Below are positions 28,026 to 36,366 of a DNA stretch of 64,000 bases, one piece after another (the first letter of the stretch is position 1; the number at the start of each line of letters is the position of its first letter). Below the pieces are notes generated by a model. The model was given only the letters and a program-made list of their open reading frames with translations, ran no database searches and had not been told where the DNA came from. Both the position numbers and the translations under genes were made by a program. Source of the stretch: Neochlamydia sp. S13. Lineage in GTDB: Bacteria > Chlamydiota > Chlamydiia > Chlamydiales > Parachlamydiaceae. Location: assembly GCF_000648235.2 (NCBI RefSeq), contig NZ_AP017977.1, forward strand, positions 124,001 through 188,000, read 5' to 3'.

Positions 28026-29648
28026 ATGAATCCTAGCTCATCTATCACCCTTGAACATCTACCTAATGAAATACTTGCTCCTATTTTAGGAGCTTGTGTC
28101 ACACCTTCCTTATTTAGCGTTTGTACAAGATGGCGACATTTACTAGCTACAGAAGTCATGCCCACCCTTTATAAGCAAATAGGTAAGATGCATGTTCCCC
28201 ATGGTGATGTTTACAAGCAGGCTTTTATTATAGATAGGATTTATAAGCTAGAAGAAGATCTTTCTGTAACAAAAAAGGTAAATGCAATCTTTAGACAAAC
28301 CTTTGTTTTAGCTAGCTCGCTTTCACCTTTAGAGTTAGAATTTAAATGGATAACCGAGGAAAAAAGATATTTTACGCTGATTAATTACTCCTCATATCTT
28401 GTAAATATTAACCGCCTCTTAACATGGAAAAAAATCCCTGGTGGAGAGGAATACTTAGACCAAGAAGCTATCAAATATTTGCCTTTACAAGTAAAAGGAA
28501 AGCTACTTAGAGATTGGATAAAAAACTATAGCAAAAATATTAGAAGCTTAGACTTAACTGAATGTGGATTGACCCTTATACCCCCAGAGATAGGGTATCT
28601 ATCGCAGCTGCAATTCCTTTACTTAAATAACAACCAACTTACCACCCTTCCGGCAGAGATAGGGCAGTTATCGCAGCTAGAAGGTCTTTACTTAGATAGC
28701 AACCAGCTCACCTCCCTTCCTACAGAGATAGGACAGCTACCAAATCTCTACATCCTTTACTTAAATAATAACCACCTTACCACTCTTCCTGCAGAAATAA
28801 GGCAACTACCGCGGCTACGAGAGCTACGCTTAAATAATAACCAGCTTACGACCCTTCCTGCAGAGATAGGGTATTTAGTGCAGCTGCAATACCTTTTCTT
28901 AAATAATAACCAGCTAACCGCTATTCCTGCGGAAATCCGGCAGCTTTCTCAGTTAGAAACGCTTAACTTAGACAATAACCAGCTCACCTCCATTCCTACC
29001 GAGATAGGCCAGCTTTCGCAGCTGCAAATGCTTGGCTTAAACACCAACCAGCTTACCACTCTTCCGGCAGAGATAGAGCAGCTGTCTCAGCTGCAATATC
29101 TTTGGCTAAACAGCAACCAACTAGGCACCCTTCCTGCAGAGATAGGGCAGCTTTCGCAGCTGCGATGGTTTTACTTAAGCGACAACCAGCTTACCATCCT
29201 TCCTAAAGCAATAGGGCAGCTTTCACAGCTGCAAAGGCTTGAATTAAGCCAAAGCCAACTAGCCACTCTTCCTGCAGAGATAGGGCAGCTATCTCAGCTC
29301 AAAGCACTTTGCTTAAATAACAATCAGCTTACCACTCTTCCTTCACAGATAGGACAGCTATCCCAGCTGCAATGGCTTTACTTAGAAAACAATCAGCTCA
29401 CTACTCTTCCAGCAGCCATAGGACAGTTATCACAGCTACATCACCTTGACTTAGACAATAACCAGCTTACCACTCTTCCGGCAGAGATAGGGCAGCTATT
29501 TCAGCTAGAAGAGCTTGACCTTAATAATAACCAGCTCACCTCCCTCCCTCCCGAAATAAAAGAGCTAACTGCTTTAAAAAAGCTTCAGGTAAATGGGAAT
29601 CCTTTAGAGAGTATTCCTGAGGAAATAAAGCAGATTTTTAGTCTATAA
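28026..29648 (+). CDS. F-box/LRR protein 5 of tandem array
   Basis: 540 residues with an F-box (about 7-50; [20 protein letters not shown]), the shared linker, about 16 LRRs and a cap that differs slightly (PPEIKELTALKKLQVNGNPL then [13 protein letters not shown]). The LPNLYILYLNNNHL and LPRLRELRLNNNQL repeats are shared with gene 4. One repeat at the 3' end (near 29460-29520) again carries the QLFQLEEL cassette seen in genes 3 and 4. RBS AAAGGAG. Host SCF adaptor role inferred. Confidence 0.87.
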   Translation: MNPSSSITLEHLPNEILAPILGACVTPSLFSVCTRWRHLLATEVMPTLYKQIGKMHVPHGDVYKQAFIIDRIYKLEEDLSVTKKVNAIFRQTFVLASSLSPLELEFKWITEEKRYFTLINYSSYLVNINRLLTWKKIPGGEEYLDQEAIKYLPLQVKGKLLRDWIKNYSKNIRSLDLTECGLTLIPPEIGYLSQLQFLYLNNNQLTTLPAEIGQLSQLEGLYLDSNQLTSLPTEIGQLPNLYILYLNNNHLTTLPAEIRQLPRLRELRLNNNQLTTLPAEIGYLVQLQYLFLNNNQLTAIPAEIRQLSQLETLNLDNNQLTSIPTEIGQLSQLQMLGLNTNQLTTLPAEIEQLSQLQYLWLNSNQLGTLPAEIGQLSQLRWFYLSDNQLTILPKAIGQLSQLQRLELSQSQLATLPAEIGQLSQLKALCLNNNQLTTLPSQIGQLSQLQWLYLENNQLTTLPAAIGQLSQLHHLDLDNNQLTTLPAEIGQLFQLEELDLNNNQLTSLPPEIKELTALKKLQVNGNPLESIPEEIKQIFSL

Positions 29649-29780
29649 CTGGAAAAGGTTGTATCTGCATCACTTAATGTACTAAATAAATTAATGCATT
29701 TGGAAAATGTTAAGAATATAGCTAACCTTCCGATAGCATCCCGAGGTGGAGAGGATGTCACTCTGCTAAAAGATAGAAAC

Positions 29781-29931
29781 AATTTCTAATGGTCTTTTGC
29801 ATTGCTAGCCTGCCTAAGCAAGCCGCTAAACTGTTTTTAAATCTAGCTTGCCTATTTTGCTTTTTCCATGTATATGAATGTCCCTAAAAGATAAATAAAA
29901 ATAAGCATAAAGCTTAGAAGGAGACCATGCT
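29781..29931 (+). repeat. Conserved ~151-bp block before F-box/LRR gene 6
   Basis: Starts like the gene 4 and 5 blocks but continues with the gene 1 version (CTAAGCAAGCCGCTAAACTG and ATGTATATGAAT), a mosaic in non-coding DNA. Ends GAAGGAGACCATGCT before the ATG. Confidence 0.7.
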
Positions 29932-30996
29932 ATGAATCCTTGCTCTTCTATTACCATTGAACATCTACCTAATGAAATATTAGTTCCTATTTTAAAGGTT
30001 TGCGCCGCACCTTCCTTGTCTAGTGTTTGTACGAGATGGCGACATTTGCTGGCTACAGAAGTCATGCCTTCCCTCTATAAGCAAATAAGTAAGATGCATT
30101 TTCCTGCAGGAGACGTTAACAAGCAGACTTTTGTTTTAGATAGGATTTATAAGCTAGAAGAAGAGCTTTCAAAGGCAGCAAAGGTAAATGCAATTTTCAG
30201 GCAAACCTTTACCCAAGCTACGTCTATTTCTCCTTTAGAATTTAAGGGAAGCATCGAAGAAAAAAGAGATTTTACCCTCACTAATTACCACTCTTATCTT
30301 GTAAACATTAATCGACTTTTAATATGGAAAGAACTTCGGGGAGGAGAAGAATATTTAGGGAAAGAAGAAATTAAAAATTTACCTTTAAAAGAAAGAGGCA
30401 GGCTTTTTAAGGAGTGGATTGAAAGCTATAGCAAAGATATTAGGAAGTTAAATGTAGCAAGGATAGGCTTAACCTTATTACCTTCAGAGATAGGGCAGTT
30501 ATCTCAGCTGCAAACGCTTGAATTAAGCAACAACCAGCTTACCACCCTTCCTGCAGAGATAAGGCAGCTGTCTCAGCTGCAATGCCTTTACTTAGAAAAC
30601 AACTATCTTACCACCCTTCCAGCAGAAATAGGGCAGCTATCTCAGCTACAAAGACTTCACTTAGAAAACAACCAGCTTACCAACCTTCCTGCAGAGATAA
30701 GACAGCTATCGCAGCTGCAAAGGCTTTACTTAAACAAGAACCAACTCACCACCCTTCCGGCAGAGATATGGCAGTTATCGCAGCTGCAAAGGCTTAAATT
30801 AGACAATAATCAGCTTACTACTCTTCCAACAAAAATAGGGCAGCTTACTCGGCTAGAAAAACTTAAATTAAGCAGCAACCAGCTTACCTCCCTTCCAGCA
30901 GAAATAGGCCATCTGCCAAACGAGTTAAATCTTTATCTAGATCGAAATCCACTGGAAAGTATTCCTAACAAAATAAAGCAACGTTTTAGATTATAA
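29932..30996 (+). CDS. F-box/LRR protein 6 of tandem array
   Basis: 354 residues: F-box (about 7-50; [20 protein letters not shown]), helical linker, about eight LRRs with the pattern LxTLPAEIxQLSQLQxLxL, and the cap NPLESIPNKIKQRF. It is the last intact member of the array. Its linker is closest to that of gene 1 (PLKERGRLFKEWIE versus PLKEKGRLFKEWIE). RBS GAAGGAG. Function inferred as for the others. Confidence 0.87.
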   Translation: MNPCSSITIEHLPNEILVPILKVCAAPSLSSVCTRWRHLLATEVMPSLYKQISKMHFPAGDVNKQTFVLDRIYKLEEELSKAAKVNAIFRQTFTQATSISPLEFKGSIEEKRDFTLTNYHSYLVNINRLLIWKELRGGEEYLGKEEIKNLPLKERGRLFKEWIESYSKDIRKLNVARIGLTLLPSEIGQLSQLQTLELSNNQLTTLPAEIRQLSQLQCLYLENNYLTTLPAEIGQLSQLQRLHLENNQLTNLPAEIRQLSQLQRLYLNKNQLTTLPAEIWQLSQLQRLKLDNNQLTTLPTKIGQLTRLEKLKLSSNQLTSLPAEIGHLPNELNLYLDRNPLESIPNKIKQRFRL

Positions 30997-31142
30997 ATGG
31001 AGAGTATGTATTTGCAGCATTTAGCTTGTTAAAATGAAGATATCTATAGGTCCAGAAGGTTTTGAGAATATAGATAGCCTTCCGACTTATTATAGAACCA
31101 TTAGCATCCGAAGTTAATGCTTCTCTGATAAAGGATAAGAAG

Positions 31143-31296
31143 AATTTTTAATGGTTTTTATGGTGCTAGCTTGCCTAAGCATGCCGCTAAGCTGCTTTTA
31201 GATGTTATTTGCCTGTTTTGTCTTATTCTCCATGTATATAAATACCTCTAACGAGCCACCAAGAAGCATGCATAAAACTTAAAAAGAGGCCATACA
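31143..31296 (+). repeat. Conserved ~154-bp block before truncated F-box/LRR gene 7
   Basis: The most diverged copy (AATTTTTAATGGTTTTTATG) but still with AGCTTGCCTAAGCATGCCGC. Ends AAAGAGGCCATACA before the ATG. Confidence 0.65.
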
Positions 31297-31356
31297 ATGA
31301 ATCTTATCTCTTCTAGCACCATTGAACATCTACCTAAGGGGTACTTAAAGCCGTGA
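31297..31356 (+). pseudogene. F-box/LRR gene 7, truncated at codon 13 by an insertion
   Basis: Starts MNLISSSTIEHLP, matching the N-termini of the other six, then diverges abruptly (KGYLKP and stop) at about 31337, where insertion-element sequence begins. No F-box remainder or LRR is found on the far side of the element, so the rest has been deleted or lies elsewhere. Confidence 0.8.
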
Positions 31357-32940
31357 TTTCTCACCGCATTTCAGAATAATAGAATTTTTGGTAAGGAGGC
31401 CCTAAGCATCTAAGGATAATTCTATGGCGTTCTTTCAGATTGGTAATTTGCAATTTTTTATGGTCAATAAAGACCATATGGAGGCCTAGGAAACAGAAAA
31501 ACACCCAGCGGGTTATTGGCTTTTGCGTAGGTTTCTTAAGCTGATTTATGAAGTTCTCACCATTTTCTCGCAATTTTTCTCGAATTTTATATTCAAGCGC
31601 AGAATAGACTAAAAGGCATAGAGTCATTACCATTAAAAGAGCTTCAATTCTTTCTGGCTTTTTTAAAAAGAAAGAAGAGACAAGGAAATCGGGGTTTTTC
31701 AAGAATCTAAATCCTCTTTCTACACTTTGCTCAAGCCTTATATGTTTTCAACAACTCTTGTGCAGGAAAAGAGGTTACATCCATGTCATTAGTCGCTAAG
31801 ATGAAAAACCCTTTACTCCTCTCCAAATCTACCTTGTTAAGCAAAGAGCAAGCTACTGTTCCTTCTAGGTAATAGCTAGATATAGAGACTTTTTGCCCAG
31901 CTTTTGGTCGACCAGATGTAGTATGCTTTTGAGTTGCTATAACTTGAGGTTCTATAATTTGTATATATTTAAGCTTTTTTGCAAACTTATCTAATTGGCG
32001 CTTAGCATCATTTGGACAAAAAACTCTTGCTTTATAAACTTAAAGAAAGCTTTGGATTCTTTTTCACTGCCCTTAAGATAATGCTTGGCTAAAAATAACT
32101 ACCCATCTTTGTTCAACACCGGCATAGCAAGAGGTACTCTCAAAAGCTCGATAGCCTTCTGCTATCTCTACCGTCTTGTCGTAAGGCACTTCAAATATGA
32201 GCTCTTTAGCTTCTTTGATTTGCATGGGCACACGCTTGACAAATAAGCTTTGTTCTTCTTTAAAAACTTGCAAGGTGGCTGGCGTATAAAGAGCACTGTC
32301 TCCTACTATATAACGATTCTCTACGGCTTGCCGAAAGCTTTTAAGATGTTCGCCAACAATTTGCGTAAAGGCGGTTTTATCACTACTATTGCCATCAGCA
32401 GCTTGCATGTATAAAGGGATATTGCCTTCATTAGAGGTGATGAGTTGCAAGACAGCTTGGTTTAAATCGGGCCTATGGTCTCTACTGTAGCCTTGTACTA
32501 GACGAATGCACGCTTCTCCTTGTTCTAATAGGCTCTCATAGTTTCCATCTACATGAAAACTTGTTGCCTCTAAATGCAAACTTTTTACTTGGATACCAAG
32601 CATTATGATCGTATGTAAAGCTATTTTAGTAAAAAGCTCAGTCACGCCCACTTCAAATAACTTATCCAGCGTTCTGCCTAAAACATTATCATCAATTTGC
32701 TCAGGGGTAACTCTGGCTTACCTAATAAATGATCGATGGGTTTATCTTCAAAGTATTCAGAATACATGTAAAGCCTCCGACTTACAAATCCCAATCCGTT
32801 TAAGATCATGCATTTAACAGCTTGCCCATAGGTTAGATGCTTATTCTTCGCCTGGTTACCTGCTGCTTGATCAATAAGGTCAACTAATCCTATCTCCTCA
32901 CACATTCTAAGCTACCAATCCTAAATGATCGACGTTTTGC
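31337..32940 (-). mobile_element. Degenerate IS1634-family insertion element (ends approximate)
   Basis: Contains the pieces of one IS1634-type transposase on the minus strand and interrupts F-box/LRR gene 7. I could not pair terminal inverted repeats, so the ends are estimated from where the array homology stops and where transposase homology begins. Confidence 0.6.
31361..32905 (-). pseudogene. IS1634-family transposase, broken by frameshifts
   Basis: Pieces in different frames line up in order. 32678-32905 gives the N-terminal DUF4277-like part (MCEEIGLVDLIDQAAGNQ). 32073-32651 gives the DDE core (GYSRDHRPDLNQAVLQL and DGNSSDKTAF). About 31740-32070 gives a middle section with SGRPKAGQKVSISSYYLEGT. 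31361-31702 gives the C-terminus (LKNPDFLVSSFFLKKPERIEALLMV). At least three frame breaks separate them, so it cannot make a full protein. A short decayed relative of its 3' end sits at 39362-39445. Confidence 0.8.
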
Positions 32941-33207
32941 GTATCTATTTGCATAGCTTTCAGTCGTTTAGTTTAAACCTTTAAAGAAAACATCTTACTC
33001 GATTAGCCTTCAAAATTCCTAATTATTTTTTTTGCTGAGGAATGTAAGTTGAAGTCTTTCTACGGGTGGCAATAGGTCGCACAATGAAGATTTTGCAGGA
33101 AGGCAAAGACTATAGATTTTTTGGTCTATTCATTAAAATTAAGGGTATCAGCAAAATGATAATGTTAACACCCTTTTATTCTTATCTCTTCATTCTACTC
33201 ATTTAAA
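32906..33207. other. Intergenic, about 300 bp, downstream of the M18 gene
   Basis: AT-rich with no open frame of note. AAGGGT and ACCCTT (about 33146-33176) could pair across a loop of about 23 nt; too weak to call a terminator. Confidence 0.35.
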
Positions 33208-34485
33208 TTAACTTTGCAAAAAAGCTGCTAGCAAGCGACACATTTCTAGATGATCCTGGGTAGCAATAAGCTCACGAGCAGAGTGCATACTTAGCTGGGG
33301 TGAGCCTATATCAACTGTTGTAATGCCTGTTTGAGAAGCTTGGAGGGGACCAATGGTAGAACCACAAGGAATATCATTGCGACATGAAAAGAATTGATAA
33401 GGAATGACATGCTTTTCGCATAAATGGACGATGCTAGCTGAAGATTGAGCATCGCTGGCATAGCGTTGATTTGCATTGTATTTAATTACAAGGCCTTTAT
33501 TCATTAAAGGAGCATGACGCGGATCGTGTTTTTCCATGTAATTGGGATGCAAGGCATGGGCTAAATCTACAGATAAGCATAAAGATTGAGGTAAAAGAGC
33601 CAAAAATTGTTCTCTAGAAAGCTTTAAAGCTATGGCTATACGTTCTAAAACCTGTAAAAGAAAAGGGGAGTCAGCTCCCTGGGCTGTTTTTGAGCCTATT
33701 TCTTCATTGTTCCAAAAAACAGCTAAATTCAGAATATTTTTTTGCGGATGGCTGGTTTTAAGGGCTGTCAAACCTGCATGAACGCTGGCCAAGCTATCTA
33801 GGCGATAACCGCTCAGCATTTCAGGGCCTATAAGTTTAGCTTTCTCTAAAGGATATAAGAATAAATCATGGCTCAAGATATACTCGAAAGAATCTTTTAT
33901 ATTATCTTCCAATATTTTCAAAAGGTATGATTGCTGAGGATCTGCATCTAAAGCGGCCAAGGCTGAAAAATGCTCTTGTTTGTTAAAATAGGGGCCTCTT
34001 TCATTAGCTTCACGGTCAAGGTGGATAGCAAGTTGAGGAATGATTAATGGATGGCTATCAATATTAACTAACGCCTGTTTAATTTCATTGTTAGAGCCAG
34101 CTAAAAAGACCCTTCCCGCTAGGCCTAAGTCTCGGTTAAACCAGGAGGTGAGAAGAGGCGCTCCATAAATTTCGGTAGCAAGCATAGTCATATTATCGCG
34201 GCGAAATTCAGGGTTAGGCTTTAATTTGAAGCCAGGGCTGTCTGTATGTGAGGCAATAAGGTGGGCTTTTTTGAACGATTCTTGAGGAGTGATAAAAGCA
34301 CAAATTGAAGACCCATTACGTTTAAGAAAATAGCCTTTGCCTTTTTCTAGTTCCCATTCTTGGGCTTCTTCCAGTTCAGTAAATCCTTCAGCATGGAGAG
34401 ATCTGCCTATATAATCTACTGCATGCCAAGCTGTAGGAGCTTGATCGAGTAAAAGCATTAAATCGTCAATAAGCGAATGAGACAT
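33208..34485 (-). CDS. M18 family aminopeptidase
   Basis: A 425-residue zinc aminopeptidase of the M18 (aspartyl aminopeptidase/ApeB) family. Metal and catalytic motifs are visible: ASHTDSPGFK with His80 and Asp82, NNEEIGS near 265, SVDLAHALHP near 310, and CRNDIPCGSTIGP followed by HSARE near the C-terminus. The family removes N-terminal Asp/Glu or other residues from peptides in the cytosol as tetrahedral dodecamers. Length matches (about 430). It appears monocistronic. The symbol is left empty because ApeA/ApeB/PepC cannot be separated by eye. Confidence 0.93.
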   Translation of the reverse strand: MSHSLIDDLMLLLDQAPTAWHAVDYIGRSLHAEGFTELEEAQEWELEKGKGYFLKRNGSSICAFITPQESFKKAHLIASHTDSPGFKLKPNPEFRRDNMTMLATEIYGAPLLTSWFNRDLGLAGRVFLAGSNNEIKQALVNIDSHPLIIPQLAIHLDREANERGPYFNKQEHFSALAALDADPQQSYLLKILEDNIKDSFEYILSHDLFLYPLEKAKLIGPEMLSGYRLDSLASVHAGLTALKTSHPQKNILNLAVFWNNEEIGSKTAQGADSPFLLQVLERIAIALKLSREQFLALLPQSLCLSVDLAHALHPNYMEKHDPRHAPLMNKGLVIKYNANQRYASDAQSSASIVHLCEKHVIPYQFFSCRNDIPCGSTIGPLQASQTGITTVDIGSPQLSMHSARELIATQDHLEMCRLLAAFLQS

Positions 34486-34850
34486 GAGGGGAGTCCGTTT
34501 TTTATATAAGTTAGGGAAAAATGGGTTTTTTAGAATATTTATTCTTTTTGCCTATTGGTGTGGGTAAAAAATAAGAAGTAAACATAAAAATTTTATTTTA
34601 TAACTTTCTGATCTGTTTTTATTATTTACCTAAATTTTTCATTCTTGGTTATCCTATCCAGTCTCATTCAAGGAGGTTAAGACAAAGCTACCACCCAAAT
34701 ATTTTTAGCGTCTGCTGGAAGGCTTTAAACCTTAGAAGCCTACCTGTAACCCAGTGAAAAAAACATGAAGAGATGTGGCTTTTAATTTTCATCTTCTTAA
34801 CAAAGGTTAGATCATATTTATTAAGCTTGGGTTTTAAGTAGTTTGCCATC
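34486..34850. other. Intergenic, 365 bp, nothing recognised
   Basis: Lies between serS and the M18 gene, both on the minus strand. No open frame or clear terminator. Confidence 0.4.
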
Positions 34851-36128
34851 TTAATGAGGGACTAACTTTTCTACTCCTAGATAGCTTTGCAATACTTTAG
34901 GGATAGTAACGGAGCCATCCGCATTTTGATTGTTTTCAAGCAAAGAAACCATTAAACGTGAGGTAGCTAAGCCAGAACCGTTGAGTGTATGAACAAATTC
35001 AGGTTTTCCTTCTTTTTCCCGGCGAAAGCGGATATTTGAACGTCTGGCCTGAAAATCCGTGCAATTGGAGACAGAAGAGACCTCATAATACCGATTCTGT
35101 CCTGGCAGCCAAGCTTCAATATCCACAGTACGAGCCGAAGCATAGGACATGTCTCCTGTTACTAGCAAGGCCATGCGATAGTGAAGTTCTAGTCCTTGCA
35201 AAATTTCTTCTGCGTTATTTAACATTTCTTCAAAAAGAAGAGAACTTTGCTCAGGGGAGCAAAAGCAAAACATTTCTACTTTGTTGAATTGATGGACGCG
35301 AATTAAGCCTCTCTCGTTAGAGCCTGCAGCTCCGGCCTCTCGGCGAAAGCATGGCGTGTAAGCAGTATATTTCAGAGGAAGCTCTTCTGGATTTAAAATT
35401 TCTTGAGCATGAAGTCCATTTAAAGGGACTTCTGCGGTAGGTATCAAATAAAGATTATAATCTTCATCATGAATTTTAAATTGTTGATTTTCAAACTTAG
35501 GCAGTTGCCCGGATCCATACGCAATTTCCTTTCTTACCAAAAGAGGGGGTATCCATTGTTCAAAACCATTTTTGATTTGAACACTAAGCATATATTGAAT
35601 AAGTGCCCACTCTAAACGTGCTCCTAAGCCTCGATACACAGGCCATCCGGAGCCAGAGATTTTGGCGCCGCGTTCAAAATCAAATAACTTTAATTTTTCA
35701 TTAAGTTCGACATGATTTTTGAAAGCAAAATCAAAATCTCTTTTATTTCCCACCTCTTTAAAGATAACATTCTCCTTAGGATCAGCAGAAATCTTAATGT
35801 CCTCCATGGGAACGTTAGGAAGTTTAGAAATTTCGTAATTAAAAGAATATTCTACTTGCTGGCATTGATGCTCAAGCGAATGGATCTCATCAGCCATTGA
35901 AGCCACTTCTTTAACCATTTCACTGGCATCTTGGTTGAAGCGACGCATCTCTCCAATTTTTTGAGAAAATTCATTGCGTGTGGCCTTTAAAGCCTCTAAT
36001 TGTGTTTTTAGAGTACGCAATTGCGTATCCAGATCCATCACAATAGTTAAATTGATGCTAGGATCTTTTGTTTTTAGTTTTGCTTCTATTCCTTTAGCAT
36101 CTTTGCGTAGTAGCTTAATGTCCAGCAT
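34851..36128 (-). CDS. serS: Seryl-tRNA synthetase
   Basis: A 425-residue class IIa synthetase. The N-terminal coiled-coil tRNA-binding arm (about residues 30-110) is followed by the catalytic domain. Motif 2 reads FRREAGAAGSNERGLIRVHQ and motif 3 includes SGLATSRLMVSLLEN. I chose ATG 36128 because the family begins MLDIKLLR. An in-frame ATG at 36140 would add four residues and sits directly on the GAGG ribosome site. Charges tRNA-Ser and also the selenocysteine tRNA where present. Core housekeeping gene, no oddities. Confidence 0.95.
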   Translation of the reverse strand: MLDIKLLRKDAKGIEAKLKTKDPSINLTIVMDLDTQLRTLKTQLEALKATRNEFSQKIGEMRRFNQDASEMVKEVASMADEIHSLEHQCQQVEYSFNYEISKLPNVPMEDIKISADPKENVIFKEVGNKRDFDFAFKNHVELNEKLKLFDFERGAKISGSGWPVYRGLGARLEWALIQYMLSVQIKNGFEQWIPPLLVRKEIAYGSGQLPKFENQQFKIHDEDYNLYLIPTAEVPLNGLHAQEILNPEELPLKYTAYTPCFRREAGAAGSNERGLIRVHQFNKVEMFCFCSPEQSSLLFEEMLNNAEEILQGLELHYRMALLVTGDMSYASARTVDIEAWLPGQNRYYEVSSVSNCTDFQARRSNIRFRREKEGKPEFVHTLNGSGLATSRLMVSLLENNQNADGSVTIPKVLQSYLGVEKLVPH

Positions 36129-36366
36129 AAGGGATAACATCCTCGATTATTTTTTTTCGTTTATTATAAAATGTAAAACCTTTAAAAGGCAAGGAGAGGA
36201 GAGAAGAAGCAAGCGAGACTTGTTTTAGCTAGGACAGCCGTCGCCTCTCTTAAACTTAAACTTTTTTAATTCTATTTTCTACTCTTCTATTTTCTCAATT
36301 TTTTCTTGAGTCTCTTTGGCAGATCTTCTATATTCGATTTTTTTTAAACCTTCTACCATCAAAGCT

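Noticed and set aside
21572-30065. Minus-strand and off-frame open frames within the F-box/LRR genes (for example 21572-21829, 29826-30065, 30582-30797)
   Set aside because: They are shadows created by the regular LRR codon pattern; no ribosome sites and low-complexity translations.
21600-30960. Regular ~69-bp direct repeats that could be mistaken for a CRISPR array or minisatellite
   Set aside because: They are in frame, encode 23-residue LRRs, vary between units and have no spacer logic or cas genes.
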